NCBI RefSeq assembly: GCF_040545475.1 | Contig: NZ_JBEPMA010000001.1 | Coordinates: 248,001 to 312,000 of the forward strand | From: Peptoniphilus_A olsenii | GTDB taxonomy: Bacteria > Bacillota > Clostridia > Tissierellales > Peptoniphilaceae | DNA: 64,000 nucleotides | Direction of reading: 5' to 3' | Part shown: in pieces, positions 33,209-41,998 of the stretch | Layout of the letters: the number at the start of each line of letters is the position of its first letter | Numbering within the stretch: the first letter of the stretch is position 1 | Translations under genes and position numbers: made by a program | Notes under the pieces: model-generated | Database searches by the model: none | What the model saw: the letters and a program-made list of their open reading frames with translations, nothing else | Told to the model about the DNA's origin: nothing

Positions 33209-36028
33209 ATGAAAAAATTGACACATTTATCAATAAATTTTAAGAAACTACATAAAAGAGATAAAATAAAAGTAATTTTATTGACACTTTTATTAATATT
33301 AATGATTATATTTTCACTCTTAATTACAATAATTATTTCAATTGTTACAAAAACTCCTGCGACAAATTTAGAAAATCTTACAAATTCATTTAACCAAACC
33401 TCCTATATTTATTCCAAAGACAATACTTTGCTAGAAAAAGTTGAATCACTAGAATATAGGACTTTGATTGGTCTTGATGAAATGCCCAAGTATGTTCAGA
33501 ATTCTTTTATAGCAATTGAAGATCACCGTTTCTACACACATAAAGGACTTGATCCAATAGGAATTGCTTCTTCTGTACTCACAAATATAAAGAGTGGTGC
33601 CTTAGTTCGTGGAGGTTCAACTATAACCCAACAACTCGTTCGTTCAGTTTATCTCTCAAATGCCAAAACTATGGATAGAAAAATTCAGGAAGCTTATTTA
33701 TCACTGAGAGTTGAGAATATGCTAACAAAAGACGAAATACTAGAAGCGTATCTAAATAGAATAAATTTAGGACAAGGAGCATACGGAATTGAAGCTGCCG
33801 CCCAAACATATTTCTCAAAAAATGTAAATGAACTTAATATCGCTGAAGCCGCTCTACTTGCAGGAATACCAAAATCTCCTACAAACTATTCTCCTTTTAA
33901 ATCTATTCCTCAAGAATTTCTACAAGATGATTCTAATATTGTTGGAACTAGGATTGTAGATGGACAAAAATATTATCTTATATTAAACGAAGAAGCTTTT
34001 AACAGACAAAAAATAGTTCTAAATAGAATGAAAGAACTTGGTTATATAGATGATATCCAATATGAGAGGGCCAAAAATTTTGATATAATAGCAGATTTAA
34101 AACCAAAAAACTTTAAAAATCACACCATGAGCTCCTACTCAACAGATTATATTAAAAATGAGGCTTCTAAATATCTTGCCGATTACTATAAAATAAGTTT
34201 AAATGAGGGAGAACATAAACTCTTTACTGGTGGATATAAAGTATACTCTTCTATAGATGAGGATTTGCAAAATAATTTAGAAGAAAAATATTCTCTTTTT
34301 CAAGAATATCTTCTAGATTTTAGTTCATCTAAAGGTGCAAGAATGTTAGATTTAAAGTTTGACGCTGACAATAACATTATTTTTAATGACGAAATATTAT
34401 ATTTTAACAGAAATTCTCATTTTGATGAAAACTTTAACTTTATAATTCCAAAAGATTCCTACAATATCTCTAGTCACGGAGATTTGAAAATAAATAGTTC
34501 ATATTTTAAAAAAACTGGCGATAAATTAGATATTATCGATTTATATATAATAAATGACAAGAAAATTTTACAAACATATGAAATTGGTGATTTGCAGATA
34601 GATGAACATTCTTATGATTTGAAAAATGACTATTTAATAATTGACGGTTCATATATTAAAGAATTAGATAATTTCTATAGAATAGATGATAATCATAATT
34701 TAATAATCTCAAATAATTACTATACTTTTAATCCAGAACCAATTATCCAGCCTGAATCTTCGATGATTGTAACTGATAATTCTTCTGGATTTGTAGAAGC
34801 AATTATAGGTGGCCTAGATATAAACTCTAAGAACGCAAAAATTTTAAATAGAGCTACAAGTTCACATAGACAGCCAGGAAGTATAATAACTCCTTTTACT
34901 GTATATCTACCTGCTTTATTAAACGGAAAAACACTGGGAGATGTTTACGATGACATCCCCCTAACTATTGATGAAATGTTTTGGCCTCATAACTACTATG
35001 ATTCATTTAAAGGTTTAATGACAGTTAGACAAGCCATTGAAAATTCATCAAATGTGATTAATGTACTAATTTTGCAAGAAATAGGACAAGATAAATCAAA
35101 AGAAATACTAGAAAAATTTAGAATAATAAAAGAAGATGGTGATGACTTCTTCGTTACACAATCAGAAAACCCAAAAAAACACGACGACAATTTAGAATCT
35201 CTAGCTCTTGGAAATATGCAAATTGGTACTACTTTAGCTGAAATTTCTAATATGTATTCTACTATTGCAAACGATGGAATAAAAAAGGAACAAACATCAA
35301 TAATTAGAATCGAAGATGCTAGTGGAAATATAATAATTGACAATTCTAATAAATCAACTAGATTATTTGAAGATAAAATATCTTATCTATTAAAAGATTC
35401 ATTTATTAGAAACACAAAATACGGTAATGCAAAAAATGCTCGCATAGGAAATAGTGAAACTGCTGCATATGTTGGACAAAATAAATTCAATTCAGACTAT
35501 TGGATAAGTGGATTTACAAATAATAAAACAGTTTCATTGTGGCTTGGTGCTGATACTCAAAAAATATCATTAACTTCTAATCCATCATCAATAGTAAAGC
35601 TTTTTAACATTATGACTCAAGATATTGAAGACAATGCGGTTTTTGCAGATGATCCTCACTATATTGTAAAAAGATATATTTCCACAAAAAGTGGAAAATT
35701 AGGGAATAAATTGACTGAATATGCAAATTCAGGGTATACAGAAAAATATATAGCTGGAACTGAACCCACAGAAGATGACGATATGTTTAAAAAATATTTA
35801 ATATGCAAAGACTCAAATAAAATTGCAACACAGTTTTGCCCAAGCGAATCAGTATTATACACTGTCCGTTTTGAAAGGAAAGAAAAATATAACCCGAAAG
35901 AGCATTATGGAATATATCCAGATGATTATATGGAAATCCCAAAATCTTTCTGTAATATCCATACACGAGAATGGAGTAAAGAGCAAGAAGAAGATAATGA
36001 GGATAATAATATGAACAACAACAATTAA
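33209..36028 (+). CDS. Class A penicillin-binding protein with degenerate transpeptidase domain
   Basis: The 939-residue protein has a transmembrane helix (about 21-46), then a GT51 glycosyltransferase domain with catalytic Glu104 in AIEDHRFYTHKG, GGSTITQQLVR (135-145) and EILEAYLNRINLGQGAYGIEAAA. It should polymerise lipid II into glycan strands. The C-terminal transpeptidase-like domain keeps the fold (RATSSHRQPGS, then SSN near 612) but the SxxK box reads SIIT (about 558-561) and the KTG box aligns to YVG (near 755). Acyl transfer and beta-lactam binding therefore look lost. A middle region of about 300 residues is lineage-specific and Asn/Asp-rich. It ends with an Asp/Glu/Asn tail. A TATAAT box lies at 33185-33190 and an AGGAGG site precedes the ATG. 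Confidence 0.88.
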   Translation: MKKLTHLSINFKKLHKRDKIKVILLTLLLILMIIFSLLITIIISIVTKTPATNLENLTNSFNQTSYIYSKDNTLLEKVESLEYRTLIGLDEMPKYVQNSFIAIEDHRFYTHKGLDPIGIASSVLTNIKSGALVRGGSTITQQLVRSVYLSNAKTMDRKIQEAYLSLRVENMLTKDEILEAYLNRINLGQGAYGIEAAAQTYFSKNVNELNIAEAALLAGIPKSPTNYSPFKSIPQEFLQDDSNIVGTRIVDGQKYYLILNEEAFNRQKIVLNRMKELGYIDDIQYERAKNFDIIADLKPKNFKNHTMSSYSTDYIKNEASKYLADYYKISLNEGEHKLFTGGYKVYSSIDEDLQNNLEEKYSLFQEYLLDFSSSKGARMLDLKFDADNNIIFNDEILYFNRNSHFDENFNFIIPKDSYNISSHGDLKINSSYFKKTGDKLDIIDLYIINDKKILQTYEIGDLQIDEHSYDLKNDYLIIDGSYIKELDNFYRIDDNHNLIISNNYYTFNPEPIIQPESSMIVTDNSSGFVEAIIGGLDINSKNAKILNRATSSHRQPGSIITPFTVYLPALLNGKTLGDVYDDIPLTIDEMFWPHNYYDSFKGLMTVRQAIENSSNVINVLILQEIGQDKSKEILEKFRIIKEDGDDFFVTQSENPKKHDDNLESLALGNMQIGTTLAEISNMYSTIANDGIKKEQTSIIRIEDASGNIIIDNSNKSTRLFEDKISYLLKDSFIRNTKYGNAKNARIGNSETAAYVGQNKFNSDYWISGFTNNKTVSLWLGADTQKISLTSNPSSIVKLFNIMTQDIEDNAVFADDPHYIVKRYISTKSGKLGNKLTEYANSGYTEKYIAGTEPTEDDDMFKKYLICKDSNKIATQFCPSESVLYTVRFERKEKYNPKEHYGIYPDDYMEIPKSFCNIHTREWSKEQEEDNEDNNMNNNN

Positions 36029-36039
36029 AGGAGGATTTT

Positions 36040-36216
36040 ATGAAAATATTGCCTAAAGTTATAAAATTTGTAGTAGCGAAAAAATTATTAAAAAATAAAA
36101 AAAAGAGAAGATTTAAAAGAACAATGCGAAAAAGAGCCTTGAAACATCCGCTATCGAGTTCAAAAATCCTTTATCGCGCATCTAGAATCAAATTTAGAAA
36201 TAAATTCTTAAAGTAA
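36040..36216 (+). CDS. Small highly basic protein, unknown function
   Basis: A 58-residue frame starts at ATG 36040, 11 bases after the PBP stop, behind an AAAGGAGG site. The product is very basic: a short hydrophobic start (MKILPKVIKFVVAKKLL) then KNKKKRRFKRTMRKRALKH. The good ribosome site, tight spacing and terminator directly after it argue for a real gene. It could be a membrane- or nucleic-acid-associated accessory of the PBP; I recognise no family. Confidence 0.65.
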   Translation: MKILPKVIKFVVAKKLLKNKKKRRFKRTMRKRALKHPLSSSKILYRASRIKFRNKFLK

Positions 36217-36221
36217 AATGT

Positions 36222-36245
36222 AAAAGCTCCCAAGGGAGCTTTTTT
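36222..36245. terminator. Bidirectional terminator between convergent PBP and macro-domain genes
   Basis: AAAAGCTCCC and GGGAGCTTTT form a 10-bp stem with a 2-base loop and T-runs on both strands, between the stop codons of the two convergent units. Confidence 0.88.
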
Positions 36246-36747
36246 AATAGTTACTATTTATTTCATTTAAAATATCAAATATATTTTGATCTAATGTTGC
36301 TATAGTTATATCCATATCATTATTTGTTAAAAATTCTTTTATTGTATTAACTGCAATTAGGGCAGCTTCTCTTTTAGGATAACCATAAATCCCTGATGAA
36401 ATAAGTGGAAAAACTATAGACTTTAAACCTTCTTTTTTTGCCAAATGAAGAGAAGATAAATAAGCTTTTTTCAAAATTTCATCTTCATTTCTATTTCCAT
36501 CAAAATAAACAGGTCCTACAGCATGAATAATATATTTTGCTTGTAAATTATAACCTTTTGTAATCACAGCTTCTCCTGGTTCAATTGGAGCAAGCTTGTC
36601 ACATTCTTTTTGCAAATCATCAGAATTTGCAGCCTCAAAAATTACACCACAAACTCCACTACCTCTTTGTAAATTTGCATTGGCAGCATTTACAATTGCA
36701 TCAACATTAAAGTCAATAATACTTTTTTTCTCAATTTTAAGAGTCAT
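36244..36747 (-). CDS. Macro domain-containing protein
   Basis: From ATG 36745-36747 (GGGGTG site) the product has 167 residues. It has VDAIVNAANANLQRGSGVCGVIFEAA, AVITKGYNLQAKYIIHAVGP and VFPLISSGIYGYPKREAALIAV, the ADP-ribose binding loops of a MacroD-type domain. It probably hydrolyses O-acetyl-ADP-ribose or mono-ADP-ribosyl groups on proteins; no ADP-ribosyltransferase lies nearby. Stand-alone gene. Confidence 0.9.
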   Translation of the reverse strand: MTLKIEKKSIIDFNVDAIVNAANANLQRGSGVCGVIFEAANSDDLQKECDKLAPIEPGEAVITKGYNLQAKYIIHAVGPVYFDGNRNEDEILKKAYLSSLHLAKKEGLKSIVFPLISSGIYGYPKREAALIAVNTIKEFLTNNDMDITIATLDQNIFDILNEINSNY

Positions 36748-36863
36748 AATGCACCCCATAATCATTAACTCTTATGTACAAAATAAAAATATACTTTATA
36801 ATCTTATATTAATGATAATACTTTTTATACCACTTTTGCAAATATATTTAATAATAAAAATAT

Positions 36864-36903
36864 AAAAACTATCTCTTATCATAACTAATAAAGAGATAGT
36901 TTT
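36864..36903 (-). terminator. Terminator of the nhaC-like gene
   Basis: A perfect 13-bp stem (AAAACTATCTCTT with its complement) with a 14-base loop and T-rich tails lies about 20 bases after the antiporter stop codon. Confidence 0.85.
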
Positions 36904-36924
36904 ATATTAATCATCATTTAAAAT

Positions 36925-38427
36925 TTATGCACGACTACCATATTTTTTAACAGTTAAGTTCTTCAAAATTAATAGAATTATCACAAGTGCCATAAAACCC
37001 ACAGGCACTGTTAAAAGTGGCTTATCTAAAAATCCTGAAACTAAAAATCCAATTGCTGAAGCCATTCCAACTGACAATGCATATGGTAATTGACTGGAAA
37101 CATGAGCTATATGATCACAACCCGCTCCAGCTGACGAAAGTATTGTAGTGTCCGAAATTGGTGAACAATGATCTCCAAATACTGAACCAGAAAAAATTGC
37201 AGCCAAAATTACTGTTAAATAATGCATATGATTAGTATGATTTAAGATAGGAACCATTATAGGAATCAATATTCCGAAAGTCCCCCAAGCAGTACCTGTA
37301 GAGAAAGACAAAAATGCTCCAACAATAAAAATAATTACAGGCAAAATCCACATAGGCATTGTAGAATTGGTTATAATAGAAGCAATATAAGAGCCTGTAT
37401 TTAAATAATCATCGCTCGTTATACCTCCAATAGTCCATGCCAAACTAAGTATTACAATTGCAGAAATCATAGTCTTCATACCATCAACTAAACCATCCAT
37501 GAATCCATTAAAAGTTAAAAGTTTTCTTGGAATATATAATAAAAAAGCAACTATAAGTGCACTAAAAGAACCTATAACTAATGCTAAATTAACATCTGCG
37601 TTACCAAAAGCAGTAGCAAGGTCATTTTTGCCCTCGAATAAACCTCCTGTTCTTAGCATCATTAATATTGTTATAGCAATTAACGTTACAATAGGCAGTA
37701 TTAAATCAAAAACCCTTCCATCTTTTGAATACTTGTAACCAACATTTTCTTTTTCAATAATTCTTGATGTGTCATTAAGTTCGTATTTTTGCATGATACC
37801 AATCTCATCTTTTGAAAAAGCAAAATAAATAACAGTAATAAGTGTCAACAATACATAGGCATTTATAGGAATTGTACTCAAAAATACATTCATTGGATTC
37901 GCAACACCAGTATCACCAATAACAGCAATAACTGATGCAGCCCAGCTTGATACTGGTGCTATTATACAAACTGGAGCAGCAGTAGAGTCTATTAAATGAG
38001 CTAATTTAGCCCTAGAAACTTTATTTTCATCTATAATAGGTTTCATAACAGCACCCACTGTCAAACAATTAAAATAGTCATCTATAAAAATAAGCATTCC
38101 TAAAAAAGTAGTGGCTAATTTTGCCGAAGTTTTATTTTTTATTTTAGAGCTTGCCCATTTACCATAAGCAAAAGATCCACCAGCCATATTCATAACCATA
38201 ACTAAAGAGCCTAATAAGGCTAAAAACACAATCATTAATGCATTATCACCAAGTTTTGTACCCATCAGCTGAAATACTGTTTCAAGAGCTGTGATAATGT
38301 CGCCATGTGCGTAAATAAGTCCACCAGAAATTATTCCAATCAAAAGTGATGTAATAACTTCTTTTGTAATTAAGGCAAGTGCGATTGCCATAATTGGTGG
38401 TACTATTGATAATATACCAAATTCCAT
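36925..38427 (-). CDS. Na+/H+ antiporter, NhaC family
   Basis: The 500-residue membrane protein has about eleven to twelve hydrophobic segments and family motifs (FIDDYFNCLTVGAVMKPI, SPISDTTILSSAGAGCDHIAHVSSQLPYA, FSTGTAWGTFGILIPI). NhaC-type carriers exchange Na+ for H+, or take up amino acids or malate with lactate exchange in some members, so the substrate is provisional. The ATG follows GGGGAG. A promoter lies at 38458-38486 and a terminator follows, so it is monocistronic. Confidence 0.88.
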   Translation of the reverse strand: MEFGILSIVPPIMAIALALITKEVITSLLIGIISGGLIYAHGDIITALETVFQLMGTKLGDNALMIVFLALLGSLVMVMNMAGGSFAYGKWASSKIKNKTSAKLATTFLGMLIFIDDYFNCLTVGAVMKPIIDENKVSRAKLAHLIDSTAAPVCIIAPVSSWAASVIAVIGDTGVANPMNVFLSTIPINAYVLLTLITVIYFAFSKDEIGIMQKYELNDTSRIIEKENVGYKYSKDGRVFDLILPIVTLIAITILMMLRTGGLFEGKNDLATAFGNADVNLALVIGSFSALIVAFLLYIPRKLLTFNGFMDGLVDGMKTMISAIVILSLAWTIGGITSDDYLNTGSYIASIITNSTMPMWILPVIIFIVGAFLSFSTGTAWGTFGILIPIMVPILNHTNHMHYLTVILAAIFSGSVFGDHCSPISDTTILSSAGAGCDHIAHVSSQLPYALSVGMASAIGFLVSGFLDKPLLTVPVGFMALVIILLILKNLTVKKYGSRA

Positions 38428-38457
38428 CTTTTCTCCCCTTTTTCTAATTTAAATATC

Positions 38458-38486
38458 ATTGTATGATAAAAACAAAAATTTTTCAA
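38458..38486 (-). promoter_or_regulatory. Sigma-A promoter of the nhaC-like gene
   Basis: TTGAAA at 38481-38486 and TACAAT at 38458-38463 on the minus strand, spaced 17 bases, 31 bases upstream of the ATG. Confidence 0.75.
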
Positions 38487-38489
38487 GAT

Positions 38490-39176
38490 TTAATCTCTCA
38501 TATTGTCTCTATATTTAGCCATTACTTCAGAAAATATCTCTGAACTTGATGGTGGAGTATAAGTTATAGCATTGGCACCAGTCTGAATTGTTTCCATGAT
38601 ATGATCATCAGTATGACCTCCAGTAGCTATAATTGGAAATTCAGAACCTAATATTTCCCTACATTTTCGAACTAATTCTGAAGTCTTTAAGCCACCAGCT
38701 ACATTTAAAACCCTAGCCCCTGCATTAACTTTTCCTAAAATATCGTCATTTAATGAAATAACAGTAGCTAGAACGGGAATATCTAATGATTTAGATAAAA
38801 GTTTAATATTATCATTCTTCATAGGTGCATTAACTACTACACCCATCGCACCCAATAGCTCTGCTTGAAGAGCAATATTCAAAGAACGAAGTCCTTTAGT
38901 AGTTCCGCCGCCAACTCCAACAAATACAGGTACTGAAGCAGTTTCGACTACTGCACTTACTATTTTTAATTGCGGAGTAAACGGATAAACCGACATTATA
39001 GCCTGAGCGTTATTATTACATATCACAGGAATATCGTTAGTAAAAATTAAAGATTTTATCCTCTTACCCATAAAGTTAATTCCGCTAGCTCTATAAGTAA
39101 CTTCTGGCACACTTACTTGTCTTTTTCTAAGTTCTGTCTCGATACTTGGCACAAATTTTTTTAATTTATTTTCCAT
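38490..39176 (-). CDS. TIM-barrel-like protein of unknown function
   Basis: The 228-residue protein (from ATG 39174-39176; a GTG six codons earlier is an alternative) alternates hydrophobic strands and helices with glycine-rich loops typical of a (beta/alpha)8 barrel: PVFVGVGGGTTKGLRS, GAMGVVVNAPM, ARVLNVAGGLKT, FPIIATGGHTDD and NAITYTPPSSSEI. The IIATGGH loop near the C-terminus resembles phosphate-binding loops of IMP dehydrogenase-type or thiazole synthase-type barrels. I recall related clostridial proteins labelled simply hydrolase. No substrate can be given. It is followed by the NhaC promoter with its own unit upstream. Confidence 0.6.
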   Translation of the reverse strand: MENKLKKFVPSIETELRKRQVSVPEVTYRASGINFMGKRIKSLIFTNDIPVICNNNAQAIMSVYPFTPQLKIVSAVVETASVPVFVGVGGGTTKGLRSLNIALQAELLGAMGVVVNAPMKNDNIKLLSKSLDIPVLATVISLNDDILGKVNAGARVLNVAGGLKTSELVRKCREILGSEFPIIATGGHTDDHIMETIQTGANAITYTPPSSSEIFSEVMAKYRDNMRD

Positions 39177-39280
39177 TATTATTTTCCCCCTCACCTATTA
39201 TATTTTAAACTATAATTCAATTTATTAATAGAATTATTTATGTTATTATATACAGTATAATAGGAATATAGGAGGAAAAT

Positions 39281-40192
39281 ATGGAGTTACCTAACTTATC
39301 ACAATTTGGTTTTGAATTTGAGAAATGTCAAAATAAAAAAGAATATTCAATTTATCATAAAGAAATTCCTCTAGAGTTATCTGAAGAAATGACAAAAATA
39401 TTAGAATATTTACTTTGGTATGTTCCAAATATTAATTCAATACAATCTAAAAAAAATGAATTAACTTCCTCCCTTAATTTTGAAAATTTTGTTTTTGGAA
39501 TTATAAAAAATTATATGAATTTACGAAATAAAGATGTTGTTTTTCTAGATTATATCGATCCTAAAATAGTAAGGTTTTATTCGCATAAGATATGCACTCA
39601 TAGTCAAAAGCTTATACTTACAAAACAATCTAACGAGTCACTCACAGATTCATTGTTGCGTCATATACGAAACTGTTTGGCACATGGCAATTTTAATATT
39701 GTTGATAACTTATTGGTTGGTTTTGATTATAATGATAGTAAAAATGACGAAAAAAAGTGCACGGCTATTTTTAAAATATTTCCAAAAAATCTACTAGATG
39801 CTCTCTTTAGTCTGAAAAATGAAATTACATCTGAGATGTTAGCACAAGTGGCTCTACAGCGAACAGGTTATAAGGTTGAGAGATTTAAAAGAAATGATAT
39901 AGGACCAGACTTCGATTTATTTGTAACTAAAGGCGATAAAAAATATGCCTTGGAAATCAAAAAATATGAAGAATATGAAATCTTGCCAAATTATGAAGCC
40001 GAAAAATTAGTAAAAAGTTTTAGTTGTTTATACAATAATATTACTCCAGTACTGTTTATTGATACTTCTCTTCTGCGAGAAGAAACTAAGACAAAACTTA
40101 AAAATGAAAAAGTAATAATATTAGATGTAAAAAACATCAATAAAATGTTGAAAAATAGAGATATATTAAAAGAGATAGATGACTTAGAATGA
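39281..40192 (+). CDS. HEPN-like domain fused to PD-(D/E)xK nuclease domain
   Basis: The 303-residue protein has an alpha-helical N-terminal half with LLRHIRNCLAHGNFNIVDN. R130 and H135 form an RxxxxH motif, the catalytic signature of HEPN ribonucleases. The C-terminal part (residues about 185-280) looks like an Mrr-type restriction nuclease fold: MLAQVALQRTGYKVERF, GPDFDLFVTKGDKKYALEIKKY, with D210/D212, E225 and K227 as a PD-(D/E)xK set. Strong GGAGG site and a TATAAT box at 39256-39261. It stands alone between opposite-strand genes. Nucleic-acid cleavage in defence or toxin action is inferred; HEPN without catalysis is also possible. Confidence 0.7.
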   Translation: MELPNLSQFGFEFEKCQNKKEYSIYHKEIPLELSEEMTKILEYLLWYVPNINSIQSKKNELTSSLNFENFVFGIIKNYMNLRNKDVVFLDYIDPKIVRFYSHKICTHSQKLILTKQSNESLTDSLLRHIRNCLAHGNFNIVDNLLVGFDYNDSKNDEKKCTAIFKIFPKNLLDALFSLKNEITSEMLAQVALQRTGYKVERFKRNDIGPDFDLFVTKGDKKYALEIKKYEEYEILPNYEAEKLVKSFSCLYNNITPVLFIDTSLLREETKTKLKNEKVIILDVKNINKMLKNRDILKEIDDLE

Positions 40193-40197
40193 TTAAG

Positions 40198-40446
40198 TCA
40201 TCTACTTTTATAAACAATAAATATAAACACAAAGATACCTATAAAATTTGCAATATAAAACTTATTTTTTAAAGTCTTGTGTCTTAGAAGTGTCATAGCA
40301 AGAAATCCACCCATTCCCCCTCCCAAAATAGAAAAAAGTAGGAGGGTTTTTTCGGAAATTCTCCAAAAATTAAATTTTGATTTGAATTTGTCAATCCCGT
40401 ATAAAAGGAATGTGATTAAATTAAGTAAAATTAAAGCTAATGTCAT
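40198..40446 (-). CDS. DUF1294 family small membrane protein
   Basis: The 82-residue protein has hydrophobic ends and a conserved core YGIDKFKSKFNFWRISEKTLLLFSILGGGMGGFLAMTLLRHKTLKNKF, matching DUF1294. Function unknown. It follows the polyferredoxin gene by 12 bases with an AAAGGTG site, so both are probably co-expressed. It converges on the HEPN gene with only 5 bases between stops. Confidence 0.88.
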   Translation of the reverse strand: MTLALILLNLITFLLYGIDKFKSKFNFWRISEKTLLLFSILGGGMGGFLAMTLLRHKTLKNKFYIANFIGIFVFIFIVYKSR

Positions 40447-40458
40447 GAAACACCTTTC

Positions 40459-41316
40459 TTATTTAAAATTTCTGTTTATAGCATTAGTTGGACAAGCCTT
40501 CCTGCATTTGTCACATCTAATACATTCTAAACTGTTTTGTTTAAGTCTCATATCCACATCCATATCACATATACTTTTACATTTACCACAATTAATACAC
40601 TTCTCTACTAAATAACTATATTTCAAAAATGAAACTTTATTAAGAGGAGCATAAAAAGCTCCCAAGGGACAAATAAATTTACAAAATGGTCTGTAAATAA
40701 TCACTGATAGTGCTGTAATTGAAAATAATACCAAAAATTTCACTATAAATAAATTACCCAAGCTAGCTCGAATTGGTTTACTCGATATAGCAAGTGGAAT
40801 TCCTCCTTCTAATATACCTTGAGGACAAATGTATTTGCAAAAATATGGAATAGTGGCACCAAACTCATTTGCAAAAAACACAGGCATAATCCAAACAACA
40901 AATATAAGAACGATAAATTTAAAACTCTTTAAAAACTGTAATTTTTCAGTAGAATACTTTCTAGTCTTAATTTTAAAAATAATATCTTGAAAAAATCCAA
41001 AAGGGCATAAATATCCACACACAAATCTTCCAATCAAAGTTCCAAAAAACATTATCATTCCAGCAACATAGTAGGAAAAATTATATTTAATACCTCCTAC
41101 TACTGCTTGAAAAGCCCCTATAGGACAAGCTCCTATAGCTGCAGGACAAGAATAACAATTTAAACCTGGTACACAAAATTTTTTAAAATTCCCAGAATAA
41201 ATATTACCTCTAAAAAAATTCTGTATCTTAAAATTTGTAAAAAAAGTGACCATTAGTTGGATAAAATGCCTTTTAGAATTAATGAAAAATTTATATATCT
41301 TTTCAACCAATTCCAA
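40459..41316 (-). CDS. 4Fe-4S polyferredoxin membrane protein (NapH/NosR/CcoG-like)
   Basis: The 285-residue protein has several membrane helices and the motif series VCGYLCPFGFFQD, CKYICPQGILEG, CKFICPLGAF, ending with two ferredoxin clusters (CINCGKCKSICDMDVD and CIRCDKCRKACPTNAI). The N-terminal NCYSCPAAIGACPIGAFQ adds further cysteines. It probably passes electrons across or along the membrane. The start is TTG at 41316 (GGAG four bases upstream), inside the end of the CXXC mini-protein gene, so translation is coupled. Partner and acceptor are unknown. Confidence 0.87.
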   Translation of the reverse strand: MELVEKIYKFFINSKRHFIQLMVTFFTNFKIQNFFRGNIYSGNFKKFCVPGLNCYSCPAAIGACPIGAFQAVVGGIKYNFSYYVAGMIMFFGTLIGRFVCGYLCPFGFFQDIIFKIKTRKYSTEKLQFLKSFKFIVLIFVVWIMPVFFANEFGATIPYFCKYICPQGILEGGIPLAISSKPIRASLGNLFIVKFLVLFSITALSVIIYRPFCKFICPLGAFYAPLNKVSFLKYSYLVEKCINCGKCKSICDMDVDMRLKQNSLECIRCDKCRKACPTNAINRNFK

Positions 41317-41449
41317 TACACTCCAGACATATTCTAATAGCCTTAGAAATCACAGATTGTGACTCTCCTCGATATGAACCGTATGAAATAAATAATATTG
41401 ATAGAAACAAAAAAATATAAGGCATATACTTACTATATTTTTCATTCAT
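41303..41449 (-). CDS. CD1871A-type small CXXC membrane protein
   Basis: A 48-residue frame starts at ATG 41447-41449. One hydrophobic segment (MPYIFLFLSILFISYGSY) is followed by VISKAIRICLECIGIG at the very end, the C-terminal pattern I know from CD1871A family CXXC motif-containing proteins. It overlaps the polyferredoxin start by 14 bases. The ribosome site (GGTG) is weak. The tight overlap and family match make it a likely redox partner or assembly factor for the polyferredoxin; that role is inferred. Confidence 0.75.
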   Translation of the reverse strand: MNEKYSKYMPYIFLFLSILFISYGSYRGESQSVISKAIRICLECIGIG

Positions 41450-41464
41450 ATAGCTACACCAATC

Positions 41465-41938
41465 TTATTTTCTTTTCCATATTTCGTGGTAAACATTGTA
41501 TTTTGGATCTTCAATTCTTGTTTTTTCTACCAATTTAAAGCCCTCAAAGCTTGGAATAAAAGTATCTGCCTTTTCTGCAACCATATCTACTCTAGTAATA
41601 AGTAATGTGTCTAATCTATCCCACAAGAGTTTTATAATCTCAGCACCACCTACTAGATAAGCTTCTTTTTCTGGAAATTTCTTAAGCAATTCATCTAGTT
41701 CTTCTACTGAATTAACATAAAATAAATCTTTCTTATTTTCTCTTTTTTGTCTTGTAAATACGACAGAAATCCTATCAGGTAATTGCTTGCCAATAGCATC
41801 AAAAGTTAGTCTACCCATTATAACAATATTATTAGTTGTATAATTTTTAAACATTTCTAAATCATTATCGATAAAAACAATCTGTTCTCCATTACAAGCA
41901 ATAGCATTTTTGTTGTCAGCTAAAATAAGTAATTTCAT
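41465..41938 (-). CDS. folA: Dihydrofolate reductase
   Basis: The 157-residue enzyme reduces dihydrofolate with NADPH. It shows MKLLILADNKNAIACNG, NNIVIMGRLTFDAIG and AYLVGGAEIIKLLWDRLDTLLITRVDM, the family cofactor-binding and VGGxxI segments. The N-terminus has C-N-G where many DHFRs have G-N-G, a small variation. A GGAGG site precedes the ATG. It is the last chromosomal gene before the prophage, upstream of the CXXC gene by 15 bases. Confidence 0.93.
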   Translation of the reverse strand: MKLLILADNKNAIACNGEQIVFIDNDLEMFKNYTTNNIVIMGRLTFDAIGKQLPDRISVVFTRQKRENKKDLFYVNSVEELDELLKKFPEKEAYLVGGAEIIKLLWDRLDTLLITRVDMVAEKADTFIPSFEGFKLVEKTRIEDPKYNVYHEIWKRK

Positions 41939-41998
41939 AAAATACCTCCATTTAATTTACACTATAATTGTACCAAATAAAGAATTTAAATAAAAATA

